This document shows positions 1-6,456 of a stretch of DNA of 18,229 bases, piece by piece (positions within the stretch are counted from its first letter, which is position 1; each line of letters begins with the position of its first letter). The DNA is from Magnetospirillum sp. Lineage in GTDB: Bacteria; Pseudomonadota; Alphaproteobacteria; Rhodospirillales; Magnetospirillaceae. The translations under genes and the position numbers were made by a program. Where the stretch lies: NCBI GenBank assembly GCA_016183945.1, contig JACPDP010000066.1:1-18229 (forward strand), read 5' to 3'. The notes beneath the pieces are model-generated. The model was not told the DNA's origin and searched no databases. It saw only the letters and a program-made list of their open reading frames with translations.

Positions 1-4
1 CACA

Positions 5-68
5 GCGGCGGTCAAGGAGGCCCGAAGGGCACCGCCGAAGGCGGCGCGCAGCGTCCTTGAGCGCAGCG
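5..68. repeat. Folded, repeat-like non-coding segment downstream of sua5
   Basis: An outer inverted repeat, TCAAGGA at 12-18 and TCCTTGA at 54-60, encloses two short hairpins. One is GCCC-GAA-GGGC near 20-30 and the other CCGCC-GAA-GGCGG near 32-44. The octamer GCGCAGCG also occurs twice, at 46-53 and 61-68. The whole could fold into a three-way junction. It lies about 70 bases past the sua5 stop and looks like an intergenic repeat rather than an intrinsic terminator, because no T-run follows. Whether it recurs in the genome cannot be seen from this window, and part of a neighbouring gene could also extend into this edge. Confidence 0.35.
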
Positions 69-134
69 AGCACGAGGGCTTCATCGCGCAGGAGGGCGGC
101 TGCCCAAAAAGCACTTGCGCAACGTCACGGTATC

Positions 135-1067
135 TCATGGCATGGGCCTCGGGGCGGCGGCGCGGCGCAGGCGGTCGTTGATGGCGAGGCCGAGGCCGTG
201 CTCGGGAATGGGCCGCACCGCGATGCCGGTGAAGCCGGGGCGGTCCAGCGCGCGCAGCATGGCGAACAGGTTGGCGGCGGCTTCGGCCAGATCGCCGGCG
301 GGGGACAGGTTCAGCTCGGCCGCTCCCGGCCCGAAGCCCAGCAACGCCTCGCCGGGACGCGGCCCTTCCGCGCCGAGCCGCACCGGCAGGCCGGGGGCAT
401 AGTGGCTTTCCAACTGGCCGGGGGACTTGGGGGCGGTGGGGTCCTCGGCTCGCGGCAGGGGACCCAACTCGCGCTCCAGTTCCTCCCGCGCAATGCCGCC
501 GGGGCGCAGCAGGGCGGGGCGCTGGCCGGACAGGTCGAGCACGGTGGATTCGACCCCCACCCGGCATGGCCCGCCATCCAGCACCAGGGCGGCGAGGCCC
601 GCGTCCACATGTTGGGCCAGCGTCGGGCTCACCCCGCCGGAGCGGTTGGCCGAGGGTGCCGCCAGCGGCCGTCCCGCCGCCTCGATCAGCGCGCGGGCGA
701 CGGCGTGGTCGGGCAGGCGCACCGCGATGGTGTCGAGCCCGGCGCTGGCCAGCAGGGATACCGGCGAGCCGGGCAGCCTCGGCAGCACCAGGGTCAGCGG
801 CCCCGGCCAGAAGCGGGCCATCAGCCGACGCGCCCGGTCGTCGACGGCGACCAGCGTCTCGGTCTGTCCGGCCTGGGCGACATGGACGATGAGCGGGTTG
901 AAGGTCGGGCGGCCCTTGGCGGTGAAGATGGCGGCGACGGCGCGGTCGCTGGTGGCGTCGCCGCCCAGGCCGTAGACGGTCTCGGTGGGAAACGCCACCA
1001 GCCGTCCGGCGGCCAGCAGGCGGCCGGCCGCGGCGATGGTGGCGGGAGTGGCGGCGACGATGCTCAT
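135..1067 (-). CDS. sua5: L-threonylcarbamoyladenylate synthase, Sua5 type
   Basis: This 310-residue protein makes threonylcarbamoyl-AMP from threonine, bicarbonate and ATP, the first step of the t6A modification at position 37 of ANN-decoding tRNAs. The N-terminal YrdC/Sua5 domain (about residues 8-190) contains the motif FPTETVYGLGG and the substrate-binding K51-G-R53 in AKGRPTFNPL. A linker with SPGQLESHYAP (typical of Sua5) leads to the C-terminal Sua5 domain, which distinguishes it from the shorter TsaC. I chose the ATG at 1067 because MSIVAAT gives a normal N-terminus and overlaps the stop of the upstream hydroxylase by four bases (ATGA), which implies translational coupling. An upstream in-frame start would lie inside the hydroxylase gene. 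No strong ribosome binding site precedes it, as is usual for coupled genes. The pairing with a molybdenum hydroxylase has no obvious metabolic logic. Confidence 0.93.
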   Translation of the reverse strand: MSIVAATPATIAAAGRLLAAGRLVAFPTETVYGLGGDATSDRAVAAIFTAKGRPTFNPLIVHVAQAGQTETLVAVDDRARRLMARFWPGPLTLVLPRLPGSPVSLLASAGLDTIAVRLPDHAVARALIEAAGRPLAAPSANRSGGVSPTLAQHVDAGLAALVLDGGPCRVGVESTVLDLSGQRPALLRPGGIAREELERELGPLPRAEDPTAPKSPGQLESHYAPGLPVRLGAEGPRPGEALLGFGPGAAELNLSPAGDLAEAAANLFAMLRALDRPGFTGIAVRPIPEHGLGLAINDRLRRAAAPRPMP

Positions 1068-3292
1068 CGTGCGGCGGCTTGCGCGGCTTGCAGCCGGGAC
1101 CACAGCGTCAGCGGCGTTGCCGGCATGTCGAGATGGCGAATGCCAAGTGCGTCGCACACGGCATTGATCACCGCCGGCGCGGCGCCGATGGTGCCGGCCT
1201 CACCGGCGCCCTTGACCCCCAGCGGATGGGCGCGGCAGGGGATTTCCACCGTGTCGAAGTCGATGGGCGGGATGTGCGTTGCCCGTGGCATGGCGTAGGT
1301 CACCAGGCTGGCGGTGAGCGGCTGGGCGGTGTCGGGGTCGTAGCGGGCGTGCTCCAGCAGGGCCTGGCCGATGCCCTGCACCGCGCCCCCGATGATCTGG
1401 CCCTTCAGCAGCAGCGGGTTCAGCACCACGCCCACGTCGTCGACGATGGTGTAGCGCAGGATTTCGGCCTCGCCGGTGTCGGGATCGACCTCGACCTCGC
1501 AGACATGGCAGCCGTTGGGAAAGGTGTTGGCCTTGGGCTTGAAGCGCAACGACGCGGTCAGCGCCTCGCCGCCGTCCCGCACCACCTCGGCGAAGGCGAC
1601 GTCGCGCGCCCCGGCGCTGAAGCGGCCGGCGGTGAAGGTGACCTCGCTTGCGTCGGCTTGCAGCAGGCGGGCGGCGGCGGGCTTGGCGGCGGCGATGATG
1701 GTGTCGAGCGCCTCGGCGATGGCGCCGCCCTGCTGCGACAACGAGCGCGAGCCGCCGGTGCCGCCGCCGCTGGCGATGCGGTCGCTGTCGCCCTGGACGA
1801 GGCGCACCCTGTCCAGGGCCAGGCCCAGCTCGGCAGCCACCATCTGGGGGAAGGCGGTCTCATGGCCCTGGCCGGTGGACTGGGTGCCCACCACCAGGTC
1901 GGCGCCGCCGTCCGGAGTGATGGTGAGGTCGACGCTCTCGCCGCCGGTGCCGCCGCAGACCTCGATGTAAGTGGCGAGCCCGATGCCGCGCAGGTGCCGC
2001 CGCGCCGCCGCCTCGGCCTTGCGGGCAGGGAAGCCGGCCCAGTCGGCGCGGGCCAGTGCCTCGTCCATCACCCGGGCGAACTCGCCGGAGTCGTAGGTCT
2101 TGCCGCCGATGGTGCGGAACGGCATCGCCTCGGGCGGGATGAAGTTCAGCCGGCGCAGGGCGTCGGGGGCCATGCCGATGTCGTGGGCGGCGACGTCCAC
2201 CAGCCGCTCGATCAAATAGCTGGCCTCGGGCCGGCCGGCGCCGCGATAGGCGTCCACCGGCGTGGTGTTGGTGTAGACGCCGCGGACGCGGGCATGGAAG
2301 GCGGCGATGGCGTAGACGCCCGGCAGCATGCCGGTGCCGGCGAAGCTGGGCACGAAGGCGCCGTACAGTGCGGCATAGGCGCCGAGATTGGCGGTGGTCT
2401 CCACCTTCAGCGCCAGGAAGCGGCCGTCGGCGTCCACGGCGAGACGGGCATGGCTGACCTGGTCGCGGCCGTGGGTGTCGGACAGGAAGCTCTCGCTGCG
2501 GTCGGCGGTCCATTTCACCGGGCGGCCCAGTTGACGGGCGGCGGCCAGCGCCATGGCCTCCTCGGGGAAGGGGCTGATCTTGAGGCCGAAGCCGCCGCCC
2601 ACGTCGGGGGTGGTGACTTTCAACTCGTCCCTGCCCAGGCCAAGCACGCGGCACAGGCCGTCACGGATTTCGTGCACCCCCTGGCTGCCGGCGATCAGCT
2701 CCAGCCGGCCGCCCTCCAGCGGACGGGCGAGGCAGCCGCGCGGCTCCAGTGCGGTGGGGGCGAGGCGGGTGTTGACCAGATCGAGCGTGACGACGCGGGC
2801 GGCGGTGGCGAAGGCGGCATCCACCGCGGCGGCGTCGCCCATCTCCCAGTCGAAAGCGGTCTCGCCGGCGGCAGTGGCGCCGATGGCGGGAAGTGGCTGG
2901 TAGTCCACTGCGACCAACTCGGCGGCATCGCGGGCCTGCTCCAGCGTTTCCGCCACCACGAAGGCGATGGCCTCGCCGACATAGCGGACGCGCCCCTCGG
3001 CCAGCACCGGGCGCTGGCGCGGCGTCGAGGTGGAGCCGTCGCGGTTCCTGGGCATGAAGTCGCAGGGCAGGTGGCCCAGCCCGTCGGCCCCGGTCAGCAC
3101 CAGCAGCACGCCGGCAGCGGCACCGGCGGCAGCGACGTCGAGGCGGACCTCGGCATGGGCTTCCAGCGAGCGCACCACGACGGCGTGGGCTTGGCCGGGC
3201 AGGCCGATGTCGTCGGTGAAGCGACCGCCGCCGGTGAGGAAGCGCAGGTCCTCGACTCGCTTGAACGATTGGCCGATGCCGAAGCGGGGCAC
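1064..3292 (-). CDS. Form II CoxL-like xanthine dehydrogenase family molybdopterin-binding subunit
   Basis: This 742-residue protein is the large, molybdenum-cofactor-binding subunit of the xanthine dehydrogenase/aldehyde oxidase/CO dehydrogenase family. It starts with the typical KRVEDLRFLTGGGRFTDDI. It has the cofactor-contacting glycine stretch GGGFGLK at 232-238, the active-site loop AYRGAGR at 348-354, and the catalytic glutamate E698 in GVKGAGEAG. The AYRGAGR loop marks form II; true aerobic CO dehydrogenases carry AYRCSFR with a cysteine. CO oxidation is therefore doubtful and an aldehyde or heterocycle hydroxylase is as likely. The start is GTG at 3292, five bases after the stop of a possible 32-codon ORF. 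The partner FeS (CoxS) and FAD (CoxM) subunits are not in the window, so this is a solitary L subunit unless they are encoded elsewhere. The length is slightly short but both domains are complete. Confidence 0.93.
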   Translation of the reverse strand: MPRFGIGQSFKRVEDLRFLTGGGRFTDDIGLPGQAHAVVVRSLEAHAEVRLDVAAAGAAAGVLLVLTGADGLGHLPCDFMPRNRDGSTSTPRQRPVLAEGRVRYVGEAIAFVVAETLEQARDAAELVAVDYQPLPAIGATAAGETAFDWEMGDAAAVDAAFATAARVVTLDLVNTRLAPTALEPRGCLARPLEGGRLELIAGSQGVHEIRDGLCRVLGLGRDELKVTTPDVGGGFGLKISPFPEEAMALAAARQLGRPVKWTADRSESFLSDTHGRDQVSHARLAVDADGRFLALKVETTANLGAYAALYGAFVPSFAGTGMLPGVYAIAAFHARVRGVYTNTTPVDAYRGAGRPEASYLIERLVDVAAHDIGMAPDALRRLNFIPPEAMPFRTIGGKTYDSGEFARVMDEALARADWAGFPARKAEAAARRHLRGIGLATYIEVCGGTGGESVDLTITPDGGADLVVGTQSTGQGHETAFPQMVAAELGLALDRVRLVQGDSDRIASGGGTGGSRSLSQQGGAIAEALDTIIAAAKPAAARLLQADASEVTFTAGRFSAGARDVAFAEVVRDGGEALTASLRFKPKANTFPNGCHVCEVEVDPDTGEAEILRYTIVDDVGVVLNPLLLKGQIIGGAVQGIGQALLEHARYDPDTAQPLTASLVTYAMPRATHIPPIDFDTVEIPCRAHPLGVKGAGEAGTIGAAPAVINAVCDALGIRHLDMPATPLTLWSRLQAAQAAAR

Positions 3293-3295
3293 GTC

Positions 3296-3394
3296 TCAGG
3301 CGACCTTGCGGGCGTGAGCGATTTCCTTCGGTGCCACGGGGCGCACCGAATGGAGGGGGAGCGTTATCAGGACGACGGGGGCCAATTTGATCAT
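3296..3394 (-). CDS. Possible small ORF upstream of the hydroxylase
   Basis: A 32-residue frame starts at an ATG with GAGAGG six bases upstream and ends three bases before the GTG of the hydroxylase gene. The product would have a hydrophobic start (IKLAPVVLITLPL) and a basic end (PKEIAHARKVA). The good ribosome binding site and tight spacing suggest a leader peptide that couples translation to the hydroxylase. It could instead be the remnant of a deleted gene or chance. I do not recognise the sequence. Confidence 0.25.
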   Translation of the reverse strand: MIKLAPVVLITLPLHSVRPVAPKEIAHARKVA

Positions 3395-3430
3395 CCCTTG
3401 CCTCTCCGTGGGGGCTCTATCACCTTTTTT

Positions 3431-3534
3431 CGTCACCCCCGCGAAAGCGGGGGTCCATGATTGTGGCAGAACCCGCGTTTGATGCGGAGTCCGTGCCGGT
3501 GGCTCCATGGATTCCCGCCTTCGCGGGAATGACG
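3431..3534. repeat. REP-like double hairpin (paired inverted repeats)
   Basis: Two hairpin arms lie in opposite orientation. The first is CGTCA then CCCCCGC-GAAA-GCGGGGG then TCCATG at 3431-3459. The second is CATGGA then TTCCCGC-CTTC-GCGGGAA then TGACG at 3506-3534. Reverse complementing the second arm gives nearly the first, with compensatory CC/TT and GG/AA differences that keep the stem paired. The unit is bounded by CGTCA and TGACG and spans 104 bases. This is the architecture of proteobacterial REP/BIME elements, here 12 bases beyond the 3' end of the 75-residue gene. No T-run follows, so termination is not clear. Confidence 0.75.
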
Positions 3535-3546
3535 ACAAAATACTAA

Positions 3547-3774
3547 TCACTCTCGTGTCAATCCGTCCACCAGCCGCAGCAACTCGTCACGTTCCGCCTC
3601 GGTCACCGAGCCGCAGACGAAAAATCCGGTGATGCGCTCGATGTAGTAGCGCCGGGTGCGCTCGGCCGCCACCGCGAACGACCAACTGGTGCCGGCCCGT
3701 TGCTGGCGGGCTTCCAGCAGGCAGCGGCGGTCATCGTCGATCTCGGCGCGGAACTCCTCGACCCAGCGCGTCAT
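3547..3774 (-). CDS. Small hypothetical protein coupled to the AmmeMemoRadiSam B-A fusion
   Basis: This 75-residue protein (MTRWVEEFRAEIDDD to VDGLTRE) is soluble, charged and probably helical. A central aromatic and basic stretch reads RTRRYYIERITGFFVCGSV. I recognise no family. I chose the ATG at 3774 because it overlaps the stop of the upstream fusion gene by four bases (ATGA) and has GGTGGAG five bases upstream, a better site than any earlier start. The coupling implies co-production with the MEMO1-AMMECR1 fusion, so it may be a partner of that system. It may equally be an unrelated passenger. It has one cysteine and no signal peptide. Confidence 0.7.
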   Translation of the reverse strand: MTRWVEEFRAEIDDDRRCLLEARQQRAGTSWSFAVAAERTRRYYIERITGFFVCGSVTEAERDELLRLVDGLTRE

Positions 3775-5132
3775 GTCAACTCCACCGCCTGGAAGCGGCT
3801 GGCCTTGAAGCCGGCCGACCAGTGGCCCGGGGCCATGCCGGCCTTGGCCTTGAGGTGTTCGAGGAAGCCGCGCTTGTCGGGCAGTTGCTCCCACACCGAC
3901 GGCAGGAACAGGGCACGCCGGCCGCCGTCCTCGATGATCAGGCCATCGACGCGGGGGCGGAGCTGCTCCAGCATGTCGGCCTCGCCGGTGAAGCTCATGG
4001 GCACCGGCGGGGTCAGCACCGATACCGACAGGCTGAGGGACGCCAGTTCGTCGGCCTTGACCGGTGGAAAGCGCCGGTCGTCCAGCGCTGCCTTGTGGGC
4101 GTTGTCGGCGATGTCCTCGGCCAGCGGCCGCCAGGCGGTGGGCGAGCCGATGCAGCCGCGCAGGGCGCCTCCCTTCTTCAAGGTGACGAACACCGCCCCC
4201 GGCTGCCGCAGCCGGGCCGGCGCGCTTGGTCCGAGCTCGACCTTGGGCGGCTGGCCGGTCTCGACCGCCAGACGCAGGGCACGCCAGGCCAGATCGGTCA
4301 GAGTCGGGCCGAGGGCTCGGATTTCGGATTCTTCATCCGCCTCGAACAGGGCCCAGGCGCCGTAGCCCACCACCCGCTCGCGGGTGCCTGCGGTATCGCC
4401 GGAATTTCGCACGTCGAGGGTGGTGATGGCCATGCCGCGGCGCTTGGCCGCCACCAGCAGACCGCCTACCGGCACCCGGCCGCAGGCGCTGTCGCGGCCC
4501 AAACCAGGCTCCAGGCGCTCGATGGCGGCGACGGTGGCGGCGTCGACGGTGCGGCAGTCGTCGTAGCCCAGGTAGTGCGACAGGTCGGTGGAGACCACGA
4601 TCAGCGTCTCCGGCCCGCCCCACACCGCGTCGATCACCGCCGCCACTTCGTCGGCGGAGGCGTCGCCCACCACGATGGGCAGCAGCATGAATTGGCCCAG
4701 CACGGCCTGTAGGAAGGGGACGTGCACCTCCAGCGAGTGCTCTTGGGTGTGGGCGACATCCAGTTCGCCCACCAGGCCGCGGGCGAGCAGTTCGGCTGCC
4801 GCCTCGCGGTCGATGGCCACCGGCCCCAGCGGCGAGGCCCAGGCTTCCGCCGTGCCCACCGCCATGCCGCGGAAGGCGACACGGTGCGAGGGGCCGAGCA
4901 GCACCACCCGCGACACGGTGCCCGCCGCCGGCTGCAGCCGGACATAGGCGCTGGCCGCGACCGGGCCGGAATAAATGTAGCCGGCATGGGGGGCGATGAT
5001 CGCCTTGGGCACTGGACCGGCAGCGGCGGCGGCGCGGGCCTGCCCGAGGAAGAGATCGAGCTGGGTCTTCAGTTCGGCCGGATCGGCCGGATAAAACATC
5101 CCGGCCACGGCGGCGGGGCGGATGGCGGTCAT
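3771..5132 (-). CDS. amrB-amrA: AmmeMemoRadiSam system proteins B and A fused (MEMO1-AMMECR1)
   Basis: This 453-residue protein carries two domains that are often separate genes. Residues 1-263 form a MEMO1-like domain of the LigB/extradiol-dioxygenase fold. It has RPAAVAGMFYP at the start and the residues matching the metal site of human MEMO1: H49 in APHAGY, H83 in GPSHR and C217 in CGRVPVG. H132 in EHSLEVHVPF and H186 in TDLSHY are also conserved-looking. Residues about 277-453 form an AMMECR1 domain with the hallmark LRGCIG at 324-329. In other genomes these proteins co-occur with a dedicated radical SAM enzyme, which is encoded divergently here. The reaction is unknown to me. The ATG at 5132 gives the normal N-terminus with a GAGGG site upstream. 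A 75-residue gene overlaps the 3' end. The fusion implies that the two activities work on one substrate or in one complex. Confidence 0.93.
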   Translation of the reverse strand: MTAIRPAAVAGMFYPADPAELKTQLDLFLGQARAAAAAGPVPKAIIAPHAGYIYSGPVAASAYVRLQPAAGTVSRVVLLGPSHRVAFRGMAVGTAEAWASPLGPVAIDREAAAELLARGLVGELDVAHTQEHSLEVHVPFLQAVLGQFMLLPIVVGDASADEVAAVIDAVWGGPETLIVVSTDLSHYLGYDDCRTVDAATVAAIERLEPGLGRDSACGRVPVGGLLVAAKRRGMAITTLDVRNSGDTAGTRERVVGYGAWALFEADEESEIRALGPTLTDLAWRALRLAVETGQPPKVELGPSAPARLRQPGAVFVTLKKGGALRGCIGSPTAWRPLAEDIADNAHKAALDDRRFPPVKADELASLSLSVSVLTPPVPMSFTGEADMLEQLRPRVDGLIIEDGGRRALFLPSVWEQLPDKRGFLEHLKAKAGMAPGHWSAGFKASRFQAVELT

Positions 5133-5273
5133 GGCGGCACCCTCGAAGCTCTATACCTCCTTATAGGTAAGACCCGCGCGGGTGCCCATGTAAAGGGGGG
5201 TAGGCCCGGTCGAGGGAGGAGGGGCGGTCACGCCCCGGTTGAACGGCGGGTGCCCGAGGTCTAGGCTTCAGCC
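5133..5273. promoter_or_regulatory. Divergent intergenic region with several dyads between amrB-amrA and amrS
   Basis: The two transcription units start back to back, so both promoters should lie in these 141 bases. The region holds overlapping dyads CTATA-N6-TATAG at 5151-5166 and TACCT-N6-AGGTA at 5154-5169, a perfect 12-base palindrome ACCCGCGCGGGT at 5172-5183, and a hairpin GGGGCG-GTCA-CGCCCC at 5221-5236. The palindrome sits near the middle and is a reasonable operator candidate for shared control. I cannot assign convincing -35/-10 boxes. Confidence 0.45.
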
Positions 5274-6392
5274 ATGGACATCGAGGGCATGCAGGTCGAG
5301 GGTTCGCAATTCCCGGCGCGGTATTGGCATCGGCTGGACGACGGCCGCATCCAGTGCGACGTCTGCCCGCGCTATTGCAAGCTCAACGACGGTCAGCGGG
5401 GCCTGTGCTTCGTGCGGGCGCACTCCGGCGGGCAGATGGTGCTGACTACTTACGGCCGCTCGTCGGGGTTCTGCGTCGATCCCATCGAAAAAAAGCCGCT
5501 CAATCATTTCCTGCCCGGCACGCCGGTCCTGTCCTTCGGCACGGCGGGCTGCAATCTGACCTGCAAGTTCTGCCAGAACTGGGACATCTCGAAGGCGCGC
5601 GAGGTCGACCGGCTCAATGATTGCGCCGCCCCCGACGACATCGCCCGCGCCGCCGTCCAACTGGGCTGCCGTTCGGTGGCCTTCACCTATAACGATCCGG
5701 TCATCTTTCTGGAGTATGCCGTCGACGTCGCCAAGGCCTGCCGGGCGCGGGGGGTGAAGACGGTGGCGGTCACCGCCGGCTACGTGGCGCCGGAGGTCCG
5801 CGAAGAGTTCTACGCCCATATGGACGCCGCCAATGTCGACCTGAAGGCATTCACCGAGGACTTCTATCACCGGCTGTGCGGCGGGCATCTGGAGCCCGTG
5901 CTGGACACGCTGAAATACCTCAAGCATCACACGAGCACATGGTTCGAGATCACCACCCTGGTCATTCCCGGAGAGAACGATTCCCCCGCCGAGATCGATG
6001 CACTCAGCCGGTGGGTGGTCGAATCTCTCGGCCCCGACGTGCCGTTGCATTTTTCTGCCTTCCACCCCGACTGGAAGATGCGCGAAAAGCCCCACACGGC
6101 ATCTTCGACACTTGTCTCCGCCCGGTCCATCGCCAAGGCCAACGGGGTGAGGCATGTCTATACGGGCAACGTCCACGACCCCAACGGCGGCAGCACCTGG
6201 TGCCACGCCTGCGGGGACCTTCTCATCGGCCGCGACTGGTATGAGCTGACCGCCTGGACCCTGACGCCCGAGGGCACCTGCCGCAGGTGCGGCACAGCAC
6301 CCGCCGGGCTGTTCGAGGCCAGGCCCGGGACCTGGGGCCGCAAGCGCCAGCCGGTGCGGCTGACGCCGGCCACGACGGCCATGACGCGGTAG
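5274..6392 (+). CDS. amrS: AmmeMemoRadiSam system radical SAM enzyme
   Basis: This 372-residue protein contains the radical SAM cluster motif C93-x3-C97-x2-C100 in GCNLTCKFC, which would bind a [4Fe-4S] cluster and cleave S-adenosylmethionine. Before it lies a cysteine-rich segment, C28, C31, C35 and C45 in CDVCPRYC and GLCFVR, typical of this family and of pyruvate-formate-lyase activase-like proteins. The C-terminus carries a zinc-ribbon-like set, C310/C313 (WCHACG) and C336/C339 (CRRCG), which may bind zinc or another FeS cluster. It is divergent from the MEMO1-AMMECR1 fusion, which identifies it as the third component. Its substrate is unknown. The start is uncertain: ATG at 5274 is used, but ATG at 5289 would remove only five residues and neither has a strong ribosome binding site. 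Confidence 0.92.
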   Translation: MDIEGMQVEGSQFPARYWHRLDDGRIQCDVCPRYCKLNDGQRGLCFVRAHSGGQMVLTTYGRSSGFCVDPIEKKPLNHFLPGTPVLSFGTAGCNLTCKFCQNWDISKAREVDRLNDCAAPDDIARAAVQLGCRSVAFTYNDPVIFLEYAVDVAKACRARGVKTVAVTAGYVAPEVREEFYAHMDAANVDLKAFTEDFYHRLCGGHLEPVLDTLKYLKHHTSTWFEITTLVIPGENDSPAEIDALSRWVVESLGPDVPLHFSAFHPDWKMREKPHTASSTLVSARSIAKANGVRHVYTGNVHDPNGGSTWCHACGDLLIGRDWYELTAWTLTPEGTCRRCGTAPAGLFEARPGTWGRKRQPVRLTPATTAMTR

Positions 6393-6456
6393 GTGTTCAC
6401 GCCGCGGCATTTTGTGCTAAAGCTTGCCGCCTCTTTATCGGGAAGCGGTTTTCGGA

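Noticed and set aside
1064..3292. Aerobic CO dehydrogenase
   Set aside because: The active-site loop is AYRGAGR, not the AYRCSFR with the copper-binding cysteine of form I enzymes, and the S and M subunits are absent.
1079..3460. Long plus-strand open frame opposite the CoxL-like gene
   Set aside because: It mirrors the hydroxylase gene and is rich in Gly, Ala, Gln and His without family motifs, as expected for the antisense of high-GC coding DNA.
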